64,000 nt of DNA, taken from contig JADKEB010000033.1 in the NCBI GenBank assembly GCA_016718205.1, forward strand, positions 496,001-560,000, in the 5' to 3' direction. Shown here in pieces: positions 45,022-54,576 of the stretch. The DNA is from Saprospiraceae bacterium. GTDB taxonomy: Bacteria > Bacteroidota > Bacteroidia > Chitinophagales > Saprospiraceae. Position 1 is the first letter of the stretch, and every line of letters starts with the position of its first letter. The position numbers and the translations under genes are program-made. A model generated the notes under the pieces. It had not been told where the DNA came from, did no database searches, and saw only the letters and a list, made by a program, of their open reading frames with translations.

Positions 45022-45245
45022 GGGGTGTATCCCAAAAATTGCACTATACTATATCATTTTTAAGATCTGAATTTAATGGATTATCCTAATAGTTAGGAGT
45101 TTAAGGGTGGGACGTTTCAAGCATAGCTTGACAGACTCTTCAGAGTTTGCCACGATTTGCGTGGGAATGAGCCTGCCTGCCTACGTAGTCAGGCAGGGGT
45201 TGCGGGCAGTTTAAACAATTTCAGTGCAAAAATGGGATACACCCC
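45022..45245. repeat. Inverted-repeat element family E6 (224 bp) carrying an E1-related module
   Basis: Terminal inverted repeats: 45022-45045 (GGGGTGTATCCCA...TTGCACT) and the complement at 45223-45245, differing by one indel and a few bases. The interior includes 45118-45158, which matches 318-358 of E1 copy 1 in reverse complement at 39 of 41 positions. A further palindrome (GCCTGCCT/AGGCAGG) lies near 45172-45197. The element sits between fecR and the promoter of the TonB receptor. A minimal relative is at 4844-4876. Confidence 0.75.
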
Positions 45246-45264
45246 TTTTTTGGCAGAGTTTTTG

Positions 45265-45272
45265 TACCTTTG
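45265..45272 (+). promoter_or_regulatory. -7 promoter element TACCTTTG before the TonB-receptor gene
   Basis: Exact TAnnTTTG match, 28 bases before the proposed start and 20 bases after the E6 right end. Confidence 0.45.
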
Positions 45273-45299
45273 TGCGTTATAGGTATAAATTGAAAAACT

Positions 45300-47914
45300 T
45301 TGATTAAGAACGTTTCATACGTGATTTTTTTTATTTTTTTTGCAGTCATTGTAAAAGGACAGATACGTCCTGATGCAATAAATATTTCCTATTCAGCTTT
45401 TCAAAAGCCACTTTACATAGTTTTAAGAGACCTTTCTTCCATATCAGGGGTGAATATTGTGTTTTCTGACTCACGAATACCTTCAGAAAAAAATCAATAT
45501 TAATGCAAAAATGAAACTATAGGTACAATTCTTACTGTTATCCTGATGATTACGACCTTACATATCAAATTGTTGGCAATCAGTTAGTTGTTGTAAAAAA
45601 TGAAAGCAAATACACCCACGGGGAGATTAGGATTTATGGTAAGGTGAGAGATAGGCTTTCCGGAGAGTACCTGATAGGTGCCAATGTATTTCTGCACGAC
45701 CGTCAAAGGGGTACATCTACTAATGAAACCGGAAATTATTCTCTGAAAATTGACAAACAACGTCATAGGATCCATTTTTCATATCTGGGATACAAATCTC
45801 AAATTGTGGAGTTCAATGCATTAAAGGATAGTATGTTAAATATCTCCCTCCAACCCGATGGTCTGTTGAATGAAATTGTGATAATGGACAACCTTATGGA
45901 AGAAGTGCATGAACAACCAGCAGATCAACAAAACCTTCACATTGACAAAATAAGGTCTTCCAACCATCTTGGGGGAGAAGCTGATTTATTCAGATATCTT
46001 GCATCCCAACCCGGTATCAGTACAGCTGCTGAAGGTGTCGGCGGTCTCAATATACGCGGTGGATCGGCAGATCAAAATCTTGTACTTCTTGATGAGGTAC
46101 CGGTATATAACACTGGCCATGCGCTTGGTATATTTTCAATTTTCAATTCTGATGCGATCAAAAGTGTTAGTTTGTATAAAGGTGGAATACCTGCAAGATA
46201 TGCCGGCAGGTTATCTTCAGTAATTGATGTTCATACTCGTGACGGAAATTTTCAAAACTCAAGGCTAACGCCAATTTGAGCATCATTGCTATGAGCGGTA
46301 CTATCGAAGGCCCTATCATCAAAGACAAAGGCAGCTTTATGATTTCTTACAGACGTACATTTATGGATGTATGGATAAAAGAATTAACAAAGCAAATCAA
46401 TAGAGGAAATAACAAAGTCGGCAATGCCAATTACTTTTTTAGTGACATCAATGCTAAACTGAATATAAGACTCAATAAGAAAACAAGACTTTTGTTACAG
46501 TCGCTTCACAGCAATGATGAATTTAGTAACGATATCAAATCTAAACCCGGAGAACTACGAGAAGAAAATGCAAATTTGATAAATTGGGGCAACAGCCTTT
46601 ATTCAATACGTTTGCACAGAGATTGGGGGAAGTCACTTTTCTCCAGAACAGTAGCTTATACCACCAATTATAACTTTGAAAGTTATAAGAATAACCTTTT
46701 TGGAACTAAGACAATTCATCAGGATTCAATAATTTTCAATGCTTCTCTATATGCATCAAAAATAAATGAAGTAGGATTAAAACATGAGTTTGACTGGATG
46801 GCATCAAAAATTCACAGATTAAAATTGGGAGCCAACTACCAATCAAGAAGATTTAATCCGTTGGCTTTGGCAGTTTCTGAAAGGGATATCTCAAAGGAAC
46901 CAAGTCCGGAATACTTGCACTCACTTAGATTAAGTAATGGTGGAGTGGGGATGAAGTCAATATATTTACTGAAGACAATATTTCGCTTGGTAGTGGTGTT
47001 CAGATAAATTTGGGACTAAATTACTCACTATTAATCTCAGGAAGTGATAAGATATATAGCACTCTCCAGCCCAGGTTTGCATTATTGGCAGATGGCGATA
47101 ACCTTCATTTCAAGATTGGAGCAGCTAAAATGCAACAGTATATCCATTTATTGACCAACAGTGGATTGGGATTACCCGCTGATGTCTGGCTCCCTTCATC
47201 TAATATACTCGCACCACAGACATCTTGGATTTTTAATACTTCATTCGGCTACAGGACTTAATTCAGGACTCCGATTTGGGGCAGAAGTATATTATAAATC
47301 ATTCAAAAATATTTCTAGCTTTTAAAGAAGGAAGCGGTATTGATATCAGCGCAGGAAACGATTGGGAGTCTGAAGTACCTGTTGGAAAGGGCAGTGCTTA
47401 TGGTTTTGAAACATATTTTGAAAAAGTTTTTGGAAAGACGCTATTCAATGTTAATTATACTTACTCTATTTCTGATAGATTATTCGCAGATTTGAATAAT
47501 GGTAATATTTTTCCATTCAATTTAAACAGAAATCACAGCTTAAAATGTTCATTTAATTACAGAATTTCACAGTTTACTGAGTTTTTGGTTAATTGGACAT
47601 ATCAGACTGGGAACTACTTTTCAAAACCATTGAATGTAACTTTTAATACAACTACCAATCCTATTGTAATTTTTCCTGAAAAGAATAATGCTTCTTTTGT
47701 TCCATTCCATAGGTTGGATGCTGGTTTTAGTTTATACAACAATTATAGGTGGGGTAGAACAAAATTTTTTATAGGAATTTACAACGCTTACAATCGCAAT
47801 AATCCTTTTTATACTGATATCGTGCGTGATCCCAAGAATGAAGGCAGGTATGAATTCAGGCAGTTTAGTCTACTCACTGTGTTGCCTACCGTAAGTTATA
47901 GTATATCCATTTGA
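45300..47914 (+). CDS. TonB-dependent outer-membrane receptor with STN domain, frameshifted
   Basis: The start is TTG at 45300 with a signal peptide ending VIVKGQ. Domains: STN (INISYSAFQKPLYIVLRDLS), a carboxypeptidase-D regulatory-like domain (GEYLIGANVFLHDRQRGTST), plug (GEADLFRYLASQPGISTAAE, GLNIRGGSADQNLVLLDEVP, KGGIPARYAGRLSSVIDV), then a beta barrel ending LLTVLPTVSYSISI at 47914. Frame changes near 45500, 45530, 46278, 46955 and 47262 split about 870 codons. STN plus FecI/FecR upstream marks it as a transducing receptor whose substrate binding controls its own expression. The ligand is unknown. Confidence 0.8.
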
Positions 47915-47991
47915 TAAAAATAAACCTTTACGATATCGAAAATAAAAAACAATTGCACAAATCGTGACAATTCGATATTTTTTAGTCATAT

Positions 47992-48877
47992 TTGTGGCTT
48001 AAAAAATGGAAAATTATTAGAGTTTTACTATACATAGCATTTTTTATCTTTTGTATTACTTCCTGCATTGAAGACATTCCGCTTCAATCAGAAAGTGAGG
48101 CTATGAAATTATTTGTTGTTTGTGAAATGACTGCCGGTCAGGACATTATTGCTGACATCACTTTTACCGGGGACACCAAAGGTGTATCACCTAGCCAATT
48201 AATGAGACCGGATACATTTGATTTTTCAATTTCAGAAGGAGAAAAAGATTTTGGCATTCCTTTCCAATATGATGAGATGATCAAAAATTTGTAATTAAAA
48301 AAGAATCACTACAACTTGTCACAGGTGAAAAGTATAAATTCAGGGGTATTGGGATCATTAAAAATCTTGGAGAGCCAGTGATCTCAATTCCTCAAGGTCT
48401 CAAAACAGATACAATCATCGTTAAAAACATCATCAGGTCGGTCATCGATGGTAAACATTTGACACAGCTGGAATGCGAGATCAAAATTGCTAAACCAGCA
48501 AATAGTCAGTCTTACTTCTATATCATACCTGTCAATGAAGCAAAGAATACATATCAGGTAAAATCTTTTCTTAAAGACCATTCAGCTTTTAAACGATTAA
48601 AAAAAAAACCAGGGTTTTAGTGGATTATTCCCGTATGTCGGATGACAACATCACTCTGATTTTGGAAATTTCAGACGATAAAGAGTCTTCAGTAGTGGAT
48701 TTTAGTTTATTGAATACTTCAAAATCTTTCTACGAGTATAATTACTATATGTCTAATAACACGGGGTCTCCTACCAATGAATCCCCTCCAATTGCAGCTT
48801 TTAACATCAAGACTGACCAGGCATATGGTTCTTTTAGTGCCAAATCTATGTCGCAAACAGTTGTTAGATTTAAATAA
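47992..48877 (+). CDS. DUF4249-type lipoprotein, frameshifted
   Basis: The N-terminal piece has a hydrophobic leader and lipobox (FIFCITSCIED) and the opening MKLFVVCEMTAGQDIIADIT, which resembles the DUF4249 start (LVVEAxLTxG). The second and third pieces (48378-48620, 48620-48877) continue the beta-rich protein to SMSQTVVRFK. Frame changes lie near 48290 and 48605, the latter in an A run. No ATG begins the frame; TTG at 47992 is used. DUF4249 lipoproteins regularly follow TonB receptors in Bacteroidetes and may be surface partners. Confidence 0.68.
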
Positions 48878-48948
48878 AACTCCCTTTACCTTATAGTCTG
48901 TTTGAGTTTTCATTTTTATTGAAAATGAAAAACATTTGTTGCATTCTT

Positions 48949-49109
48949 AGGGTTTGTAACGATATAAAATGTACAAAATTGACGTCGGAATTTTGGTTTT
49001 TTTCAAGGCAAAATTTTCAAGCATAGCCTTAGCTATGGTTGAAAATTTTAACGCAGATAAAGAGTAAAATAGCAAGTCAAGATGTATAGGTTATATCATT
49101 ACAAACCCT
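48949..49109. repeat. Inverted-repeat element family E4 (161 bp)
   Basis: The ends AGGGTTTGTAACGATATAA and the complement of AGGGTTTGTAATGATATAA differ at one base. A near-perfect central palindrome, AATTTTCAA-GCATAGC / GCTATGG-TTGAAAATT (about 49010-49050), gives a dumbbell shape. No coding capacity. It lies between the DUF4249 gene and the Crp/Fnr gene. Confidence 0.75.
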
Positions 49110-49196
49110 TAGTCACTGTGATGTCTCGTATTTGCCTATAGTTGAGCAAAATAGCTTCACTTTTTACTTTTTAAGTATGTCATTTAATAAAAATTA

Positions 49197-49218
49197 AAAT
49201 GTAAAATATTTTACATTT
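49197..49218. promoter_or_regulatory. Perfect 22-bp palindrome upstream of the Crp/Fnr-type gene
   Basis: AAATGTAAAAT followed by its exact complement, 57 bases before the regulator start. The symmetry and position suit a dimeric regulator site, perhaps autoregulation. It has almost no GC, so a transcription terminator is unlikely. Confidence 0.5.
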
Positions 49219-49274
49219 CATATAGGGGGATGATCAGAAAACTGTGTCATTAAAATGTACATACCACACATTTT

Positions 49275-49952
49275 ATGCAACAGTTAGAAATAATTGAATC
49301 TATTGAAGATTTCCCGATAGCGGCATCATTGACAAAAAATGAATTGAGTTATTTGGTCGAAGAGGGTGATCTGAGAATGATCAATAAGTCAGATTTTGTT
49401 TTCAGACAAGGAGAAGTCAGCGATGAAATTTATTTTTTACTCAAAGGTGCAGTAAAAGTTTCATCCAATATAAGTGAGGGTAGAGAAGTCATTAAAATGG
49501 TCGCACCCCAAGGCCTTATTGAGTGAGCAAAGTTTTATAGGGAGAAGGTATTCATACCAACAACGCCATTTCAATGTCTATCGATACTACTGTTTTAGCT
49601 GTAAAAATCAGTGTAATCAAAGAGCTTATAAAAAGAAATTCGAATTTTTCCATAGATCTTATAGAGTTTTAGGAAAAAATTGAAATATACTGAAGACCGG
49701 TTAGAGTCACTGGCTCTCAATGATGCCAGAGAAAGAATCATTCAGTTTTTGAGAATCAACGCTCAATCTTTTGGTCAGACGATAGGTTTTGAAGTTTTAT
49801 TAAAACATGATTTTACACAGCAGGATATAGCAAATTTCACAGGCACGTCCAGACAGACTGTAACCACCGTCATGAATGATTTGAAAAAACACAATCAAAT
49901 ATATTTTAAGCGTAAATCTATTCTCATTAGAGATCTTAAAGCTTTATGCTGA
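49275..49952 (+). CDS. Crp/Fnr-family transcriptional regulator, frameshifted
   Basis: The cyclic-nucleotide-binding fold is visible at the start (VFRQGEVSDEIYFLLKGAVK, EGREVIKMVAPQGLI). The helix-turn-helix lies at the end (FTQQDIANFTGTSRQTVTTV, then MNDLKKH). The middle reads through two frame changes near 49515 and between 49590 and 49680. The total is about 225 codons, normal for the family. No set of Cys suggesting an Fe-S cluster is visible. Targets are unknown; a perfect palindrome upstream may be its own operator. Confidence 0.78.
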
Positions 49953-49957
49953 TATGT

Positions 49958-49976
49958 AAAAGTTTAAACATACTGT
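49958..49976 (-). repeat. Solitary E1 end
   Basis: AAAAGTTTAAACATACTGT matches the E1 terminus of copy 3 with one change. No matching opposite end is nearby. Confidence 0.5.
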
Positions 49977-50095
49977 AAGTAGGTAGTAATCTCATAATTT
50001 AGTTATACCTGAAATTTAGTTAAGAGAGTAGATGCAAAAGTGTATCTACTTTTTCTTTTTATTTAAAATTGTTTTTTCCTTTTAAAAAGAATCGT

Positions 50096-50103
50096 TACTT
50101 TTG
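50096..50103 (+). promoter_or_regulatory. -7 promoter element TACTTTTG before tRNA-Ser
   Basis: Exact TAnnTTTG match 23 bases before the tRNA; no -33 element at canonical spacing. Confidence 0.5.
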
Positions 50104-50126
50104 CGTCGCTTTAGAAGAAAGCATCA

Positions 50127-50215
50127 GGAAGAGTGGCAGAGCTGGTTGATTGCACCGGTCTTGAAAACCGGCGTACCTGAGAGGGTACCGGGGTTCGGAA
50201 TCCTCCTCTTCTGCA
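50127..50215 (+). tRNA. tRNA-Ser (TGA), T-loop with one extra base
   Basis: Acceptor GGAAGAG pairs with CTCTTCT. D arm GCAGAGCTGGTTGATTGC. The anticodon stem CCGGT/ACCGG holds loop CTTGAAA (anticodon TGA). A long variable arm (GTACCTGAGAGGGTAC) confirms a class II tRNA. The T loop reads TTCGGAATCC, one G more than the invariant TTCGAATCC. The 3' CCA is only partly encoded. Confidence 0.85.
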
Positions 50216-50317
50216 AATATAAAAAGCATCCTGTAAGTAAACCTTATGAGATGCTTTTTTTGTTAAAAGAATATTTTTGTATCTATAAGATATCAGTACT
50301 ATTTAAACAATCATATC

Positions 50318-50938
50318 ATGGGAAGAGCATTTGAATACCGAAGAGCCGCCAAGGAAAAAAGATGGGCAACGATGTCCAGAGTATTTCCTAAAGTTTCCAG
50401 AACCATTACCATAGCAGCAAGGGAAGGGGGACCTGATCCTGAGACCAATTCAAAGCTGATTTTACAGAGGTAAATTATGAAGGGAAGAGGTCCTCATGGG
50501 GTATTGGTTTTTGTTGAATGTGCTACTGATAATACCACAAGAACTGTCGCAAATGTAAAATCATACTTTAATAAAACAGGCGGGTCTTTGGTACCTACCG
50601 GTTCTCTTGAGTTTATGTTTGATAGGAAAACAGTGGTCGAATTTGAAAAACCTGCAGATTTGAATCTGGATGATTTCGAGCTTGAGATGATAGATTATGG
50701 ATTACAGAGTTATGAAGCAGATGAAAATACAGTTTATGCATATGCGGATTATACTGATTTTGGATCGCTTACTAAAGGATTTGAAGAAAAGAGTATCCAT
50801 ATCACAAAAGCCAATCTGCAGAGAATTCCTACTACACCTGTGGAATTTACTGATGAGCAGATGACAGACATTGAAAAACTGATAGATAAGCTCGAGGATG
50901 ACGATGATGTACAGGCCGTGTACACTAATCTTGCTTAA
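50318..50938 (+). CDS. yebC: YebC/PmpR-family protein with an internal deletion
   Basis: The ATG at 50318 starts GRAFEYRRAAKEKRWATMSR, VFPKVSRTITIAAREGGPDP, the family N-terminus. The second part, from about 50470 (NYEGRGPHGVLVFVECATDN, then NRTV-like TRTVANVKSYFNKTGGSL), runs to DDDVQAVYTNLA. Between NSKL and DFTEVNYEG about 30 residues are missing (the R-AI--AK--NMPKD-I-RAI helix). One extra G follows at about 50481; together they return to the starting frame after a stop at 50471. YebC proteins relieve ribosome stalling or regulate transcription. The 3' end overlaps the convergent ligase gene by 14 bases. Confidence 0.75.
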
Positions 50939-52443
50939 TCTCCGTTTCTTTATCCAGCACTTCTATGACTTTAAAATAATAGGCCATAGCTCTCTCAGGA
51001 GTCTTGCCTATGCTGACAAGGCCCAGCTTTCCGAATTGTGACAAAGCACTAATAAGATGAAACATGACTCCTTCTTCCTTCTTGTGATCATAATGTAAGC
51101 CATAATACATCACGATGTCCAACAGGTCAGGTGGTGTCATTCCTTTATACTGCTCCTTTTGAAGATTGTCTGTGGCAAAATAATATCTTTTATTACCGTC
51201 AGACAGTAGGTATTCGCCTGTATCCTGTATATAAATACCATTAGTGAGAAACTGCAACATCAGAAAAGGATGAGTAGTTCCGCCTTTTCGCAGGTTAATT
51301 TCTATAGCATAATGTTGCCAAATGTCATTTTGTTTGATACTCATAAAATCAATTCCAAACCTGCCTAAAACACTTTTGGATTTCATTTTTTCAGCCAGTT
51401 TTATTGATATTTTACTTAGTTCTACAGCATAATCTTCTTTGGCAGGAAATGTAGCTCCTATAAAAACTTGTCCGCTTTCACCACCTAATACCTGATCATG
51501 GGTAGATATGATACAGATCTCTCCTACAGGGTTGATCCTGACCTGCACAGAAGGCGATGTTATAGTTTCTGCATTTATAAATTCTTCTACTATGCCTCCC
51601 ATTACCTCCATTTTCTCAACGAATCTGTCAAACTTAAGTTTTTTGCGACTACTTTTGTATTTTTCTTAAGATACTCTTGAATCCATGATTTAAGTTCTTC
51701 TTCGTCAGATGGTGCGTTGGTATAGTAAAAAATAGCATTGCCATCTCCAGAAAAGCCATCATTGAGTTTTTATTACTGCCTTCTCTAATTGTGGTTTTGC
51801 TATCTTCAGCTGGTATATGGCTTCAGTTATTTCCGCTACAGAATTAATGTTTTCAAATCCATTGGGTGTAAGTATGCCAGTCTCCTTGAAAATAGTTCGC
51901 GACCCACTTTTTGTACCTAAATAGTTGAGTGCAGGGTCACAACCGTAGATAGGAAGATTTAGCTTTACAGCCAGTTCCTTTTCTGCTTCAGTCACATTAA
52001 AAAACATAATATGGGCAGGATCGCCATTATTGATGCTTTTTTTTATCCTGCTGATCAATCTCGGGCGACGCAGTACCTTCTCTGTCAGAGGTATGTTTCC
52101 TGCGTCATAACAGCTCAATAATGTCAGACGACTGCGCGCGTGATGTGAGGTGCCGGGGAAGCATATGCAGGTAATAATCAATGATAAGTGGTGATATCGG
52201 TATACTTGTCACAAAGGTAAGGCGGGTTTCAGGCATTCGCAACAGCATCAGCATACAAAGCATCCTTTCTTCATAGTAAAAATGACCTCTGACTTTAGAA
52301 AGAATATGATGATCCAAAGTAAGACTTGGTATTACTACAACTGCTTTTGGCGCCAGATCATTGTGAAAAACTGACAAATATTGATCCTCAAATTCCTCCT
52401 GCAATTTGTGAAACAAATTATCAATATGTAATTGATTATACAA
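50925..52443 (-). CDS. PGM1-like pre-ATP-grasp/ATP-grasp peptide ligase, frameshifted
   Basis: Three pieces form one protein of about 505 residues. Piece one (52443-about 52110) begins with a pre-ATP-grasp-like domain (AVVVIPSLTLDHHILSKVRG, FYYEERMLCMLMLLRMPETR). Piece two (to about 51773) has LTLLSCYDAGNIPLTEKVLR and the lid start GTKSGSRTIFKETGILTPNG. Piece three has KLNDGFSGDGNAIFYY, GGIVEEFINAETITSPSVQV and the metal-binding GRFGIDFMSIKQ with AIEINLRKGGTTHP. This arrangement resembles the PGM1-related peptide ligases (pheganomycin type). The A run at about 51773 has one base too many. The substrate is unknown and no other peptide-synthesis gene is adjacent. Confidence 0.68.
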
Positions 52444-52765
52444 TGATCTCTAAAATTTTAAAAGTACTTAAGTCAAAAGAAATTGGCTTTAAAAAATGAT
52501 TTTATTAGATTGAATATTAAGGTTTTAAAAATCAAAATTCTAACAAACCAAATTCTTTTGCGCATCTCACTACAGGAATTGCAAAAAAAATAGTGTTTTG
52601 AAATCAACTCATTCAATCTGGTACTATCACTAAAACCTTTGCAATTTAATCTCTTTTTTTATTAATCAGCGAAAATAGTGAATTTCTGTTGAAATCAAAT
52701 ATGATTACTGTTTTTTTTGCTGATGATTAAAATTTTGTTTTATTAAAACAGATATTTTATGGGGA
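52444..52765. other. AT-rich gap, nothing recognised
   Basis: 322 bases with no gene, RNA, clear hairpin or repeat that I can support. It would contain the promoter of the minus-strand ligase gene. Confidence 0.5.
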
Positions 52766-53621
52766 CTACACTTTTCTGATAAGTCCTTCTTGTGCAGTAG
52801 AAGCTACCAGTAATCCTTCTTTGTTGAAGATCTTACCGGAACAAAATGCTCTTCCCGCATTGGCGTTGCTGCTGTTTACCACATAAAGCAGCCAATCATC
52901 TGTTTTGACCGGTCTGTGAAACCACATCGCATGATCGAGGCTGGCAATCTGCATAGGAGTAGTAAAAAATGATAATCCATGAGGGAAGAGTGCCGTGATC
53001 AATAAATTGAAATCAGAAGCATAGGCGAGGGTTGTTTGATGCAATTTTTTGTCATCTGGCAGCACACCATTTGTCTTAAACCATGTATGATTGATGGCAG
53101 GCCTTATTCTGGGATTGAAGGGATCGTAGTGCTCGACCGGGAAAAAGATAAATGGACCGTTTGGGGCAAAGATCCCTCTTGGCTGTATATTGAATTTTGA
53201 CGCAAACTCTGCAAACAGGTCAGAAAACGATGTAAGAGATTCCGGTCTTGCCACATTGGGCATGATATCCTGATGTTCTATGCCTGGTTCCGGCGTATGG
53301 TATGAAGCAAATAATATAAAAAATCTCACGACCTTCCTGCGTAGCCACCACTCTCCTTGTATTAAATGAACGACCGTCTTTGATGACTTCTACATTAAAA
53401 TGGATGTCTTTATCATTATCTCCGGGGTTGATAAAGTATGAATGTATCGAATGCAGTACCTTATGATCTTCTGTTGTCTCATGCGCAGCAGCTATTGATT
53501 GTGCAAGTACTTGTCCACCATACACATTAGGGCTTCCAATAAACAGGCTTTTACCTTTATAAGTATTCCCATCGACATGCGTGAGAGTAAGGATATCTAA
53601 CAATTCAGGAAGCTGGCTCAT
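52766..53621 (-). CDS. tesB: Acyl-CoA thioesterase II, one frameshift
   Basis: The double hot-dog enzyme hydrolyses acyl-CoA to free acid and CoA. The first half (53621 to about 53327) has VYGGQVLAQSIAAAHETT, HSIHSYFINPGD, VEVIKDGRSFNTRRVVATQE. The second half (to 52766) has ASYHTPEPG, LAYASDFNLLITALFPHG, ASLDHAMWFHRP and GKIFNKEGLLVASTAQEGLI. The halves are joined by a one-base change in a T run at about 53320. Repaired length, about 285 residues, is normal. It overlaps the upstream membrane gene by 17 bases. Confidence 0.85.
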
Positions 53622-54000
53622 CGGTTTCTACTTTGAAATGATGCATATTTTTAAGATATATCATTAAGAATACTACAGCTATAACAGTATGCAATACAGA
53701 CGCGCCGGGATGTGGTGTTATATTTTGTTGATACACTCCATACATAAACATACCTACAGCAAAATGAAACGCTATAACAATAAGTACAATTTTCTTAAAT
53801 ACATCAGAATGATAATGAAAGTTCTTGCTGAGTAAATAAGACATTATACCAAAACTAAGGGCTATTACTCCATAAAGCTTTGCAACAATGACTCCTTGTA
53901 TCTCAGGTTGTGCATTGGATAGTAGCATCTGTGGTCGGAAAATGAGAACAAAACCTGCCAAACCCTCGATGATACCATTGATAAAAAGTATATTTTTCAT
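53605..54000 (-). CDS. Four-helix integral membrane protein, function unknown
   Basis: 131 residues with four hydrophobic segments (about 4-22, 40-60, 68-88 and 98-118) and a short charged tail. The style, with NGIIEGLAGFVLIFRPQMLL, is like small DoxX/DUF4345-type membrane proteins, but I cannot place it firmly. It overlaps tesB (17 bases) and lies 23 bases after a MORN-repeat lipoprotein, so the three form one transcription unit. Confidence 0.6.
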   Translation of the reverse strand: MKNILFINGIIEGLAGFVLIFRPQMLLSNAQPEIQGVIVAKLYGVIALSFGIMSYLLSKNFHYHSDVFKKIVLIVIAFHFAVGMFMYGVYQQNITPHPGASVLHTVIAVVFLMIYLKNMHHFKVETDEPAS

Positions 54001-54023
54001 TTTTAGGTTTACTTGTAATGACG

Positions 54024-54500
54024 CTATTTGATGGATTTGCCGCCCACTTCTACCAATGAATCCATTTGGAACTTTGCTTCATATACCAAATCGCCGTCTT
54101 CAGACCATTTCTGTAAGTAACCATTGTTTTTTTCATCTTTAAACATGCTCACATATTGTAATTTCCCCGATTCGTAGAAAATAGTGTCTCCTCCATTTCT
54201 CAGTCCGTTGATATAGTATTGCACTTCTTTCATAGCACCACTTTCATAATACAGCGTTGTTTTTCCATCCTGCTTATCATTTTGAAAAAATCGCTCCCCT
54301 TTTATTGCTCCTGAAGGGTAGTAATCTGTCATTTTACCTTCAATTTTTCCATTGATACGGGTATATACTCTGGATGTTTCTCCTGTGCCATAGGTTTCTT
54401 TTATTTCATCGGCACTTTTATTAGTGGTCTGTTGGTCTCCTTTACAACCCAATAAAATAAACACCGCAACACATGTGATAGCCAATATTTTATGTATCAT
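54024..54500 (-). CDS. MORN-repeat lipoprotein (YwqK-like)
   Basis: 158 residues. The lipobox VFILLGC (Cys 19) marks a lipoprotein. From residue 50 on there are repeats of the MORN_2 type: INGKIEGKMTDYYPSGAIKG, QNDKQDGKTTLYYESGAMKE, INGLRNGGDTIFYESGKLQY, KDEKNNGYLQKWSEDGDLVY. These beta-hairpin repeats are often annotated as YwqK-family antitoxin-like, but no toxin gene is present. Likely an envelope protein of unknown role, first gene of a three-gene unit. Confidence 0.72.
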   Translation of the reverse strand: MIHKILAITCVAVFILLGCKGDQQTTNKSADEIKETYGTGETSRVYTRINGKIEGKMTDYYPSGAIKGERFFQNDKQDGKTTLYYESGAMKEVQYYINGLRNGGDTIFYESGKLQYVSMFKDEKNNGYLQKWSEDGDLVYEAKFQMDSLVEVGGKSIK

Positions 54501-54532
54501 ATGATTTTTTTTTGTTTAGATCTTCCACAAAC

Positions 54533-54562
54533 AAAAAAGGGTCATTTTACAGACCCTTTTTT
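54533..54562 (-). terminator. Rho-independent terminator after the haloperoxidase-like gene
   Basis: A perfect 11-bp stem, AAAAAAGGGTC / GACCCTTTTTT, with an 8-base loop, 15 bases beyond the stop at 54577. Confidence 0.85.
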
Positions 54563-54576
54563 ATTTTACTAATTCA

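Noticed and set aside
54024..54500. Toxin-antitoxin system (YwqK-like antitoxin annotation)
   Set aside because: No toxin-like gene is adjacent and the protein is an envelope lipoprotein with MORN repeats, so an antitoxin role is not supported.
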